DNA of 64,000 bases, from assembly GCF_000745965.1 (NCBI RefSeq), contig NZ_JQKI01000015.1:1-64000 (forward strand), in the 5' to 3' direction. Each line of letters starts with the position of its first letter. Positions within the stretch are counted from its first letter, which is position 1. Both the position numbers and the translations under genes were made by a program. The notes beneath the pieces were generated by a model, which was not told the origin of the DNA, made no database searches, and saw nothing but the letters and a program-made list of their open reading frames with translations. Positions 18,471-28,115 of this stretch are shown in pieces. The stretch comes from Edaphobacter aggregans DSM 19364 (lineage in GTDB: Bacteria; Acidobacteriota; Terriglobia; Terriglobales; Acidobacteriaceae).

Positions 18471-18945
18471 GCCCACCCTCGAGGTGGCCGACATCATCCG
18501 AGCATCGGGCAGCAGCTTCTTCGAACGTCACGCTTCGCGCCTGGCTTACCAGCACCGCAAGGTGATGGATGCTATCGTCCGTTGCCGCACTGCGGCGTTG
18601 GGTGGGCATCGCGATCAGTGTCTCCGCTGCGGCCACCAGGCCATCTCCTATAACTCGTGCCGCAACCGGCACTGCCCCAAGTGCCAGGGCAACGCACGCG
18701 CCAAGTGGCTGGCCGCGCGCTCGGCCGAGCTCTTGCCCGTGCCTTACTTCCACGTCGTCTTCACACTGCCTCACAAACTATCCACGTTTGTGCTTCAGTA
18801 CAAGCGACTGCTCTACGATCTCCTCTTCCGCAGCAGTGCCGCCACGCTGATCGACGTCGCTCGCAACCCGAAGCACCTGGGCGCTGACATCGGACTGCTC
18901 AGTGTGCTCCATACCTGTTGACAGAACCTCGAGCAGAACCCTCAC
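18463..18945 (+). pseudogene. IS91-family transposase, 5' part
   Basis: The reading frame MSRPTLEVADIIR... matches the N-terminal zinc-binding domain of IS91/IS801 transposases: CLRCGHQAISYNSCRNRHCPKCQG, followed by PVPYFHVVFTLPH. These are HUH-type rolling-circle transposases. The frame ends at a TGA (18919-18921) where a Trp codon is expected (SVLHT-C-stop, then QNLEQNPH still in frame). Homology then stops at about 18945, where the minus-strand serine recombinase begins. The C-terminal end of the same protein seems to reappear at about 20345-20510. Confidence 0.8.
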
Positions 18946-20297
18946 TCATGATGCCTGGCATTATCATCTCCTTCATTTTCAGTAAACAAGGAAGGCGGAT
19001 TTCCCGAACTACCCCCTTGCAGAACCAGCTTGCCTGTGCGGAGAAGCCTGTCGATAATGCTCCGAACTGTTTCGTTATTCAAATCGGCACGACGGATCTC
19101 CCAGGGAGCGCGAGGAGTGACCTGTTCACGCTTTAACAGGCCTGCCTCCACCAACCGTTCGATCGTGCGGTGACTCACTCCACATATCCGGGCAGCTTCA
19201 TTCAGGCTGACTCTCTCAGGATCGGGTAGCGCTCGCCTTTGCCCGCTAACCGAATAGTTGCGCCGCGCGGTGGCCACGCGGATTTGATTCCACCGCTTGC
19301 TTTTACCTGTCGAATAACCGAGCCGGTTCAACACGGAGGCTATCTGGTCATCGCCGTGGCGAACCGCCATCCGGCGTATGATCTCCAGGGCCTCGATCGG
19401 CGTTGCGGTTTCAGTCGCTGAACGCGGCCGGTCCATCGCTAATTGGGTGTGCGTACCGCCGCTCCAGTGGATGGTGAACTGAAGCGTCTTTTTCTCCGCA
19501 TCTGTGCGCACGATGATCTCCTCCACAACCGTGCGGAAGATCATCTTCTTGAGTGTCGAAGGACAGTGATCGTTTTGCCAGACTTCAGAGAAGTTCGTGC
19601 CCATCGCCAGGATTTGAGCTTCTTCATCGACGGACAACGAATATCGCTTTCCATTAAGGCCGGCCAGCCTCTGTTTGGTCTTTGCGATCTCCTCCAGCTT
19701 CTCGTTCCAGCGACGTTCCAACTCGCCGGCCACCAGACGATTCCTGGCATCTACGGCATCGTATTGCTCGAAGGCTTTCTTGGCCTCATACTCCAGTTGC
19801 TCAAGTTTGCTGGACAGGGCGATGCGCTGTGCTGCATCCCCGGTGCTTAACTCTTCAAGTGCGCGCAGGCTGGCTTCTATCCCAGGAGAAATCACCTTAA
19901 GCAGTTCCTGACTTAACCGGCGGTCTACCGATGCGCCGCCAAACCGTTGGCAGTACTGTCCGCCGTCGTCGTAATCTCCCTTGCAGAGATAACGCGCGTG
20001 GGTGCCGCGGGCTCCCCAGTAGCGTACATGGAGCTTGCGGCCACAGTGTCCACAGCGAAGAAGTCCCACCAGCAGACCTTGCCCGGCACGAATCGCGGCC
20101 ATGGATTCATCCCCCTGCCAGTTTACGGAATTACGCCGTGTCATTCGTCGATTCTCTTCATAGGTGGCCCAGTCAATATAACCTTCATGATGATCGGGGA
20201 TGAAGACCCGGCATTCTTCAGCTCGACGCGTAGCGCTCTGATGTTTCTCCAGCCTGCCGTCGACCAGCAATGTCGTGACCGGGCGACGGCCCCACAC
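18942..20297 (-). pseudogene. Large serine recombinase C-terminal part, catalytic domain missing
   Basis: The 451 residues start in the recombinase domain (GRRPVTTLLVDGRLEKH, EGYIDWATYEENRRM). They continue through the zinc beta-ribbon (LLRCGHCGRKLHVRYW ... CKGDYDDGGQYC) and a long coiled coil (EYEAKKAFEQYDAVDARNR). They end with an excisionase/MerR-like helix-turn-helix (SLNEAARICGVSHRTIERL). The homologous frame extends upstream to about 20350 (DILSNPFYAGAYVWG) and is closed by a TAG near 20366. The N-terminal resolvase domain with the catalytic serine is therefore missing. The segment sits inside an IS91 transposase and most likely was brought in by insertion or recombination. Confidence 0.75.
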
Positions 20298-20344
20298 GTA
20301 TGCGCCCGCATAGAAGGGGTTGCTCAGAATATCCTTGCTGCGAT

Positions 20345-20510
20345 GCCGTGCGTCACCGCGCTACCGCCACAGCCTACGCCAGGCTACCAACCTCGTTGCC
20401 CGTTGTGCTCCGAGCCGGTGTTCATCATCGAGCGGATCACCAGTGCACAGCTTCTTGTCCGCAGCCTAACAACGTCGGCCTCGAAGCCTCATGGCATCGA
20501 CAGTTCCTGA
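20345..20510 (+). pseudogene. Probable 3' end of the interrupted IS91 transposase
   Basis: The frame here reads GYQPRCPLCSEPVFIIERITSAQ and then LLVRS before a stop. That is the CPxC ... pattern seen at the C-terminus of IS91-type transposases. Together with the fragment ending at about 18945 this suggests one transposase gene split by the recombinase segment. The assignment rests on a short stretch. Confidence 0.5.
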
Positions 20511-20989
20511 TTCCAACATGCATACCTTGGCTCTGATCAACGTCCACACCAGCGGCCTGCACAGACGCTACGCAGACTCATGCTCATTCGAGCCTGCCAG
20601 AGGCAGATTTCGTGACCTCCGGCTATCTCCAGACAACGTGATTGACCACCTTCAGCACTTGTTACGAACTCCAGAAGCCTGCATCATCCCGGCCAAATTA
20701 CCGCAGAACTGGCTCGCACCCATCCAAATCCCATAGCCCACCGCATCCACCCCACCCAGCGGCTTCCTTCAAACGGCCCTATCAAAACTGCCCCGGAAGA
20801 TACGACCCGGACCTCCCCACGCGTCTCTGGCCGGGGCAGCCCCTATAGGGTCCTATCGTTTATGGGTACTAATCCAGAGAGACATTGCTGTCGGATTACC
20901 CCTTATACAGGAGTGACTGCCCTTTTCCGAATCGGTTTGCCGCCCAGACCTCAATCTGTATCACCGAGAGGCGGCCAAGGGACACCGAA
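20511..20989. other. Non-coding stretch right of the IS91 remnant
   Basis: About 480 bases with no convincing gene. It probably contains the right end of the IS91-like element, perhaps near CCCTATAGGGTCC (about 20839-20851). I could not define the terminus from this copy alone. Confidence 0.35.
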
Positions 20990-23900
20990 TCAAGTTCCCG
21001 CAGTGGGCTCTCTCCCTTCGGCTGCGGTCGGCAGAGCGAAATGAAATGTAGCGCCCCGTCCGTCATTCGCCGTAGCCCACAAATGGCCACCATACGACTT
21101 GATAATTGAGCGGCTAATCGCTAACCCCATGCCGCTGCCTTGTGGCTTGGTGGTGAAGAAGGCGCTAAAAATCTGATCGGCCATTTCGGCGGGCAGTCCT
21201 ACGCCGGTATCACTTACCGAGATCAGCACTCGGCCATCCTGGTCCAGTTCCGATTTCACAGTAAGGACTCCGCCCATCTCCTTCATTGCCTCGATGCCGT
21301 TGAGCATGAGGTTCATGAGCACCTGCTGCAGTTGCACACGGTCAGCCATAATTTTGGGAAGGTCGGGGCAAAGGTCCCTATGTATCGAAACCGCATACCG
21401 GCTGGCCTGGCCCCGCAGGAGGATGACCATTTCGTCGACGATTTCGTTTACCTCCACAAGTTCACGTTTTGGAGGAACCTTCTTGTACAACGACCGTAAG
21501 CGGTCGATGATGTCAGCGGCACGCTTTCCGTCCTCCACGATACTTTCTATCGCTTCAAACGCCTCTTCCAAATCCGGCTGGTCGCGCTTCAGCCAAAGTA
21601 AGGCCGCGTTGGCGTTGGCGATCGCTGCCGCGATTGGCTGCTTCAGCTCGTGAGAGATCGAGGCCACCAATTCTCCCATCATGCTCACGCGGGTCACATG
21701 TGCGAGGTCTGACCGCAGGCTCTCACGCTCTTGCTCGGCACACTTGCGCTCCGTGATGTCGGTCGAGCTGCCGACGAATTGCTCCAAATCTCCGGTGTCG
21801 GAAAGGACGGGATGGCCGACAGTGTGGATCCATTTCACCTTTCCATTCGGAATAACAATTCGGAACTCCAGCTCGTAATCGGCTGTTTCCACGATTGCCC
21901 GTTCGATCGCGCCCTTCCACTTAAGGCGATCCTCCGGGTGGACGCGTTCGAGACGTTTTTCCCACGCCGGCGGTCCCTCAGCCGGATCGAAGGCGTAAAT
22001 CCGGTACCACTCCTCGGAGAGGTGCAACGCGTTCCGATCCGGTACGTGCCAAATCCAGCTGCCCGTGTGGGTCAGCCTTTGCGCCTCGGTCAAGTGCGCT
22101 TGCCGAAGCTCCAACTCCTGGGTCAGCAGCTCTTGCTCTGTGATATCCATGGAGGTGCCGAGAAATCCCTTGAGGATTTCGCCTTCAACAACGGGAATTC
22201 CGACGCAGCGAATGTAGCGTAGCTCGCCGTCGGGGCGAACAATTCGTTTTTTTACATCGCAGCCAGAGCGTTCCGCATGCATTCTTCTTATGGTCTCAGC
22301 CATAAAATCGCGGTCTTGTGGGTGAACCGTGGCCAGATACTGTTCAAGTGTCGGGGCTCCCTTCTGCGGATCGAGCCCATAAATCTTGAACAGCTCCTGC
22401 GACCAGTAATCAAAAAAACCAGAGGGGTTAAATGCCCAACTTCCCATATGAGCGAGCCGCTGTCCTTCGCTGAGATAGTGCTCACTCAGGCGCAGCTCTT
22501 TCGTTAATCGCTCTTGCTCAGTAACATCCATCCCTGTCCCAAGGAAACCCTGGAAAGTCCCCCCTTGCGTGACCGGAACACCCACCCAGCGCACGCTACG
22601 AATCTCTCCATCTCGCCGCATAATCCTTTTCGTGAAGTCGAATGCGCGACGGTCGACCAACATCTGAGTAATTCCTTGTTTCATGAACGCGCGATCTTCC
22701 GGGTGTACAAGAGCCAAATATTCTTCTACAGTTGGCGGCTTGCCACTCGGATCAAGACCGTAAACCCGGAATAAGTCGGAGGACCAGTAACTGAATCCGG
22801 TAGCGTTGAATGCCCAGCTGCCCATATGGGCAAGGCGCTGCCCTTCAGTGAGATAAAATTGGCTTTGCTGAAGCGCCTCCTCGGCAGACTTGCGCTCCGT
22901 TACATCGATCACGGTACCCACGAACTCGCCGAGATTGCTGGATCCGTTGAGGACCGCATGACCGACGACGTGAATGTCCCTGATCCCCTTTTCCGGATGA
23001 ACGACCCGGTAGTCCAGTTCGAAATCCGCTTTGTCGCGGATGGCTTTCTCGAACCGTTCCCTGCTCGCGGCTTGATCGTCCGGATGAATTCGATGAAGAA
23101 ATTCTTCGAATCGCGGCAGCGGGCCAGCGGGATCGAATCCCAACACGCAGTAGCACATCTCCGACCAGTACCTGATATCACCGGTCGCGGGGTTCCATGC
23201 CCAACTGCCAGTTTGACTGAGTCTTTGCGCTTCCGCCAGATATGCTTCGCTTTCACGTAGCCTCTGTTCCGCGCGCTTGCGGTCAGTAATGTCCTGGATC
23301 GTTCCGAATATTCGGTAGGGCCTGCCCGAGGCGTCCCTGTTCACATCGCCCTGAAAGTGCGCGATGCGCACTTCGCCCGTTGGCCGGAACAAGCGACATT
23401 CAACATTAAAGCGGGCACCGCCGAGAGCCTCTTCCATGCCTCGCTGCCAATCTTCGGGGTGGACCTTTTCCTGCACCGTAGCTAAGTCCATAGGACGTTC
23501 CTGAGGCCGCAGTCCATAGATGCGATAGGTCTCATCCGACCAGTTCACTCGACCCGTTAAGATGTCCCATTCCCAGTACCCAACATGGGTGATGCGCTGG
23601 GCCTCTTCAAGCTTGGCTTTGCTTTCCTGCAAATCGCGCGATAATACCCCCAGGGCTTCCTCGGCGCGTTTGCGATCTTCGATGTCGGTCGTGACCCCAT
23701 ACCACTTGACGATGTTTCCATCTTCATCTCGGAGCGGCACTCCGCGGTCCAACTGCCAGCGATATTGCCCATCCGAGCGGCGGGAACGCACCTCACTTTC
23801 GTGAGGCTTGCCGGTAGCAACCGCTTCCATCCATTTACCTGCATGTCGCTCAAGATCATCAGGGTGAACTAGCGCTTGCCACCCTGATCCGGCTGTCTGT

Positions 23901-24799
23901 TCCGCCGATGACCCGGTGTACTCCACAAATCGCTTGTTAACGTAAGTATTGGAGCCATCGGGCAGAGCACTCCACACTAGTGCCGGAATCGTATCGATCG
24001 CATCGCGAAGCTCTTTTTCACTCTTACGAACGGCATCCCCTGCTCGTTTCGCGTCGTCGATGTCGAGACTAACCCCTATCCAAAACCGTAGAGTTCCATC
24101 GTTCGCGTGGAGGGGTTCGACGCGACTGAGGAACCAGCGGTATCCCCCTTCAGCATTACGAACTCGAACCGTCACCTCACCGGCACACCCCGTGCGCAGA
24201 CAGGTGGACCAGACTCTGCGTGTCTCTTCCCGGTCGTCCGGATGCAGAAGGGGGATATGCGAATCCCACGCTGCTCCCGTGTCAATACCGAAGCGCAGAG
24301 GATGATCTTTCGGGAGACCAAGGTAGTTCGCATTTCGTTCATTCACGAAGGTGAGGGCGCCGGACGGAAGAGCGTACCATGTGTACGCGGGAATCACATT
24401 GAGAGTGGCTTGTAACTGTGCTTCCAGAAGCGGAACCTGCTGTGTAGCACCGTTCACGTTTAATCCGGTAAACAACCAGAGTTCTGTCCCGTCGCGAACT
24501 TTGTGCCCGAAAGCGATCAGTTCAACCGTTTCGGGGACACCATCAGATCCTTGCATGCGGACGTGCATGCGATAGGAAGTCCCGGACGCGAGAGATCTTT
24601 GCCAAGAAGCCGTCGCGGCCGTTCGATCCTCCTCCAGAAGGAAATCGCTCCAATCGGCTTGGCTGATCTGATCTAAGTTGAGACCGGTGAGACGTTGCAG
24701 CGCTGGGTTGGCATATACGCAACGACCCTGACGGGTCGCCAGCCACGTGGGGTTTGGAGAGCCCCGAATGAACGTGTCGATTTTGGTGATCTCAACCAT
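20990..24799 (-). CDS. Soluble sensor histidine kinase with eight PAS domains
   Basis: About 1269 residues from the ATG at 24799. Eight successive PAS/PAC units are visible, each ending in a (D)(I/V)(T/D)(E/D)(R/Q)K-type linker. Five share a repeated AQRLxHxGSW or similar opening. The kinase core follows: H-box SHELKQPIAA (His near 1053), N-box NLMLNGIEAM, DTGVGLP and GSGMGLAIS, as in the LuxQ/FixL-like group. A longer frame starting at 25057 adds a possible hydrophobic stretch, but that extension does not look like real coding sequence. Without it there is no membrane segment, so sensing is probably cytoplasmic. No response regulator gene is adjacent, so the kinase is an orphan here. Signals and partner are unknown. 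Confidence 0.85.
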   Translation of the reverse strand: MVEITKIDTFIRGSPNPTWLATRQGRCVYANPALQRLTGLNLDQISQADWSDFLLEEDRTAATASWQRSLASGTSYRMHVRMQGSDGVPETVELIAFGHKVRDGTELWLFTGLNVNGATQQVPLLEAQLQATLNVIPAYTWYALPSGALTFVNERNANYLGLPKDHPLRFGIDTGAAWDSHIPLLHPDDREETRRVWSTCLRTGCAGEVTVRVRNAEGGYRWFLSRVEPLHANDGTLRFWIGVSLDIDDAKRAGDAVRKSEKELRDAIDTIPALVWSALPDGSNTYVNKRFVEYTGSSAEQTAGSGWQALVHPDDLERHAGKWMEAVATGKPHESEVRSRRSDGQYRWQLDRGVPLRDEDGNIVKWYGVTTDIEDRKRAEEALGVLSRDLQESKAKLEEAQRITHVGYWEWDILTGRVNWSDETYRIYGLRPQERPMDLATVQEKVHPEDWQRGMEEALGGARFNVECRLFRPTGEVRIAHFQGDVNRDASGRPYRIFGTIQDITDRKRAEQRLRESEAYLAEAQRLSQTGSWAWNPATGDIRYWSEMCYCVLGFDPAGPLPRFEEFLHRIHPDDQAASRERFEKAIRDKADFELDYRVVHPEKGIRDIHVVGHAVLNGSSNLGEFVGTVIDVTERKSAEEALQQSQFYLTEGQRLAHMGSWAFNATGFSYWSSDLFRVYGLDPSGKPPTVEEYLALVHPEDRAFMKQGITQMLVDRRAFDFTKRIMRRDGEIRSVRWVGVPVTQGGTFQGFLGTGMDVTEQERLTKELRLSEHYLSEGQRLAHMGSWAFNPSGFFDYWSQELFKIYGLDPQKGAPTLEQYLATVHPQDRDFMAETIRRMHAERSGCDVKKRIVRPDGELRYIRCVGIPVVEGEILKGFLGTSMDITEQELLTQELELRQAHLTEAQRLTHTGSWIWHVPDRNALHLSEEWYRIYAFDPAEGPPAWEKRLERVHPEDRLKWKGAIERAIVETADYELEFRIVIPNGKVKWIHTVGHPVLSDTGDLEQFVGSSTDITERKCAEQERESLRSDLAHVTRVSMMGELVASISHELKQPIAAAIANANAALLWLKRDQPDLEEAFEAIESIVEDGKRAADIIDRLRSLYKKVPPKRELVEVNEIVDEMVILLRGQASRYAVSIHRDLCPDLPKIMADRVQLQQVLMNLMLNGIEAMKEMGGVLTVKSELDQDGRVLISVSDTGVGLPAEMADQIFSAFFTTKPQGSGMGLAISRSIIKSYGGHLWATANDGRGATFHFALPTAAEGREPTAGT

Positions 24800-25285
24800 C
24801 AACCACGGCCAACCTAAAGGAATCCATCCGGCAGAGCATCGACCTACAATGCTACCTCGTTTCGATTCCGATCGGCAGATCGACCGATTCCTGCTTCCTG
24901 ATGGGGCGTCGAGACTCGGGAGCCATGGGATGAATGTTACTCCGATGAGCAACACCATACTACTGACAGCGGATAAGGAAAGCGAAGGATATCTCGTGTC
25001 CGGTCTCATGATCAAAGTCCGAAAAAACGCCCCTACGAGGGTTTCTGCGTTATCCAAAACAGCTTGAGGAAGTTGACCAGATAAGTAACGAGAAGCGTAT
25101 CGTGGATGCCGGTCGAGTGACAGCCGCAGCCCGCGCCGACATTGGTGCTATTTGAGCCCGTCGAGAAGCGTGGGTCCGGGGTTGCGTACAGATGTGTGAT
25201 GACGACCGCTCATCGAGCGGCGATCTCGATTGGGAGTTTGCTCTGCATTCGTGCCCTGGGCACTTGGCCGGCACCGGAGGTCCGC

Positions 25286-25960
25286 ATGTCTAAGCAGAGT
25301 CATAGAAGGTGTGATCAGCTGCCGGTCCTGCATTCCAACGCAGCCGGGATGTAGGAGCGAGTGAGCTGTGGGTCGCGGTTGGTGCCGACCCGCGACCCAC
25401 AGCCGGTGCGCCGTTTCCCGACGTTCACACGAGATCTATACGCCCTTGCCGATTGGTTGCAACAGTGCGGGGTCCGTTCCGTCGCGATGGAGTCGACCAG
25501 TGTCTACTGGATTCCGATCTATCAGATTCTGGAGGCTCGCGGTCTCGAGGTCTGCCTGGTCAACGCACAGCACGTGAAGAACGTGCCAGGACGCAAAACG
25601 GACGTCTCCGACTGCCAGTGGCTTCAGTACCTGCACTCTGTTGGTTTGCTGCGAGCGAGCTTCCGTCCGCCGGGCGCGATCTGCGCTGTACGCGCTCTCT
25701 GGCGGCACCGCGGCAGCCTGGTCCAGATGGCGGCCGAGCACATCATGCATATTCAGAAGTCGCCGGATCCACTCACACTCGCTCGGCTCTGCCATAGCCG
25801 AGTGAAGAGCAGCGAGAGCACCGTGGCAAAGTCGCTCGAAGGAGATTATCGGCCAGAGCACGTCTTCGCGCTACGGCAGTCACTGGCAGCGTATCGCTAC
25901 TATCAGCAACTGCTCCTGGAAACGGGATCAGGAGATTCATCGCTAGATAAGTCGGCATGA
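25286..25960 (+). pseudogene. IS110-family transposase remnant
   Basis: Pieces of an IS110 (DEDD) transposase: PVLHSNAAG, then DVGASELWVAVGAD in another frame, then RDPQPVRRF and ESTSVYWIPIYQ in a third. The block VNAQHVKNVPGRKTDVSDCQW and the tail GDYRPEHVFALRQSLAAY follow. Frame breaks lie near 25348 (about four bases lost) and 25389 (one extra C). About 30 residues are missing between EHIMHIQK and the DPLTLARL block, and the C-terminal domain is lost after about 25920. A perfect 13-bp inverted repeat (25366-25378 with 25390-25402) sits at the second break. Not functional. Confidence 0.8.
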
Positions 25961-26744
25961 CGTCAGAAATCCCGCGGTTCCAGCCGTCAACGCGATTGCA
26001 ATAGAAGTGCCCATTGAGGTGCTTACACGTACACACGTTCTTGAGCCCGCGAATTCGCCTGACGCAACAATTGGGATTTGGGGAACAACTTCACGTCCTC
26101 GGCTGACCGTTCGTCGCTCTCCGAATCCAGCTATAAGTTCGGGTTCGTATCGCCAAGTGCAGAGAATGGGCAATCCTCTTATCAATGAGCTGGTGATCGG
26201 CATTGGTTCCAAGGATCGCTTCAGCATGGACCAGCCGGTGAACGATAGTCAGTTCGCTAATTTCTTCCTTGATCCTCCGATCGTTCATGTTGTCGATGCA
26301 ATCTACGGAAAGCTCTTTCCTGGTGCATTGACGGTGCCAACCGCTCCGAGAACAGATTTGCTTCCTCTGGTGACCTATGCTGCACCAATTGCCGCACCTG
26401 GTACTCCTGCTGGTCCGGTGGCAGATATGCTTCGCCTCAATACGGGTGTTCCAGCGACACCCTTCGTTAACGCGAGCCGTCTCGGCCTCCTCGGAGGAGA
26501 TGCGGCGGGCTATCCCAACGGACGGCGTCTGTTCGACGACGTCGTAGACATAACGCTCCGCGTGGCCGTTGGAGGGGTCTTGATTCCAAGCTTCAATCAC
26601 TTTCCGAACAATATTCTGGGAGATGGAGTCAATGTGAACGACGCCCCATACCAGCTACAGTTCCCATACTTAGCGGATTGTCCGAGTGGGCGAAACCGTC
26701 GCCATATCGATCCAGGAGAGCCGGGCGGAGGACCCGTACAGTAG
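25949..26744 (+). pseudogene. DUF4331 protein, 5'-truncated
   Basis: The 3' half of a DUF4331 gene. Typical blocks are TIGIWGTTSRPRLTVRRSPNP, MGNPLINELVIG and KDRFSMDQP, then LFDDVVDITLRVAVGG and ILGDGVNVNDAPY near the end. Full-length members are about twice this size and usually carry a signal peptide. The frame is closed by a stop at about 25945, next to the end of the IS110 remnant, so the 5' half was probably lost when that element arrived or decayed. The gene lies just upstream of two TPR genes and nickel-type transporters with which it may once have formed an operon. Biochemical role unknown. Confidence 0.7.
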
Positions 26745-26762
26745 ACAGTCACCTTCACCATT

Positions 26763-26787
26763 GGTCGCGTTTTGAATGGGCGCGACC
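26763..26787 (+). other. Stem-loop upstream of the first TPR gene
   Basis: GGTCGCG at 26763-26769 pairs with CGCGACC at 26781-26787, giving a 7-bp stem and an 11-base loop. No T-run follows, so it may be a weak RNA structure between the DUF4331 remnant and the TPR gene and not a real terminator. Confidence 0.3.
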
Positions 26788-26816
26788 CTGAAATTCCGGA
26801 TGGAGAAAGGGACGAA

Positions 26817-28094
26817 ATGAAGACGTTTCGTTTGGTAGTCATGGTTCTCATCCTGGCGCCCATCGATTTCGCACAGGTCGCTTCAAACAACTCAACGCCA
26901 GCTCAGTTGAAAGTGGCCTGGGCGGAGGCGGCTATCAGGGCACATGGCGATCACTGCCAGCCTTACAACGATCTTGCAGTCGCGTATGTGCGGCGTGCTC
27001 GCGAGACCGGTGATGATAGCTACTACAGTCAGGTGGAATTAGCGCTCAAAAAGTCATTTCAAATCATGCCGGATAACCTGGAGGGACAGAAAGCACGCCT
27101 GATGATACTGCTGGGGCGAAGCGAGTTTACAGGCGCTCTGGAACTTGCGAAAGCGCTCAATAAGAAGACTCCCGACGATGTTTTAGTATATGGACTCCTC
27201 GCGGACGCGGCCGTCGAACTCGGCAATTACAACGATGCCGAAGTTGCAGTCCAGTGGATGCTGGACATGCGGCCGGGAAATGTACGCGCTCTCCTGCGCG
27301 GCGCTCGTTTGCGGTGGCTGTTTGGCGACCCTGAGGGCGCGATGGATTTCTACTCGCAGGCCTACCAGCAGATACCCCCGACACAGGCAGAAGACCTTGC
27401 ATGGACCTTAACCCAGATGGCGGAGCTGCAATTGTCGGTCGGCCATATCGATGATGCCCGCAAACTTCTTCATTCGGCACAGGGAAAATTTCCAGGCTAT
27501 TACCTGACTCTCGAAAGCCTGGCATCGGTTGAGATGGCGACACGTCATCCATTAGAGGCGGAATTGTTACTTCGGCAGCGCAATGAGCACTTTCCAAGCG
27601 CCGCGAGCCGGTACGCTTTGGCGAAAGCTCTTGAGGAGGCTGGAAAGGGTGCGGAGGCAAACTCCGCCTATATCGCTTTCGAACAAGAAGCGCGCCGCCT
27701 GATCAATGCGCCAGACAATGCGAATCAGGGACTCATTCTTTATTACCTCGGTCATGGCAGAGATCCTGCTGAGGCACTGCGCATTGCACGGATCGAAATT
27801 GCAAAACGGCACGACGTCAGCACGCTCGACGCGTATGCCTGGGCTTTATCAAGCAATGGCCATTACATGGAAGCGCAACGGGAGATGTCGGCAGCGCTTG
27901 CAGTCGGTATTCGCGAGGCAGCGATGTTGTATCACGCGGGAGTTCTTGCCGCGAAACTGAACGACAATTCCTCCGCGGCCGAATACCTGAAGGCTTCGAT
28001 CGCAATCAATTCGACTTCCGAGATTGGGTCGGCTGCGCGGGAGGCGCTGGACAGATTAACGCCTGCGCTTGCTGGTGCGCACAATGTGAAGTAG
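26817..28094 (+). CDS. Exported TPR-repeat protein (first of a pair)
   Basis: 425 residues. The first 20 form a signal peptide (MKTFRLVVMVLILAPIDFAQ). The rest is made of helical TPR-like repeats, e.g. NDLAVAYVRRARETGDDSYY, AEVAVQWMLDMRPGN and ALDAYAWALSSNGHYMEAQ. I chose the ATG at 26817 because it opens the signal peptide and follows GGAGAAAGGG. Protein-protein scaffolding in the periplasm is the likely role. It is followed 21 bases later by a second protein of similar layout and then by metal transporters. Gene order suggests a metal-related exported complex; that is inference. Confidence 0.75.
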   Translation: MKTFRLVVMVLILAPIDFAQVASNNSTPAQLKVAWAEAAIRAHGDHCQPYNDLAVAYVRRARETGDDSYYSQVELALKKSFQIMPDNLEGQKARLMILLGRSEFTGALELAKALNKKTPDDVLVYGLLADAAVELGNYNDAEVAVQWMLDMRPGNVRALLRGARLRWLFGDPEGAMDFYSQAYQQIPPTQAEDLAWTLTQMAELQLSVGHIDDARKLLHSAQGKFPGYYLTLESLASVEMATRHPLEAELLLRQRNEHFPSAASRYALAKALEEAGKGAEANSAYIAFEQEARRLINAPDNANQGLILYYLGHGRDPAEALRIARIEIAKRHDVSTLDAYAWALSSNGHYMEAQREMSAALAVGIREAAMLYHAGVLAAKLNDNSSAAEYLKASIAINSTSEIGSAAREALDRLTPALAGAHNVK

Positions 28095-28115
28095 AGACTT
28101 GGCTGGAGTGAGGAC

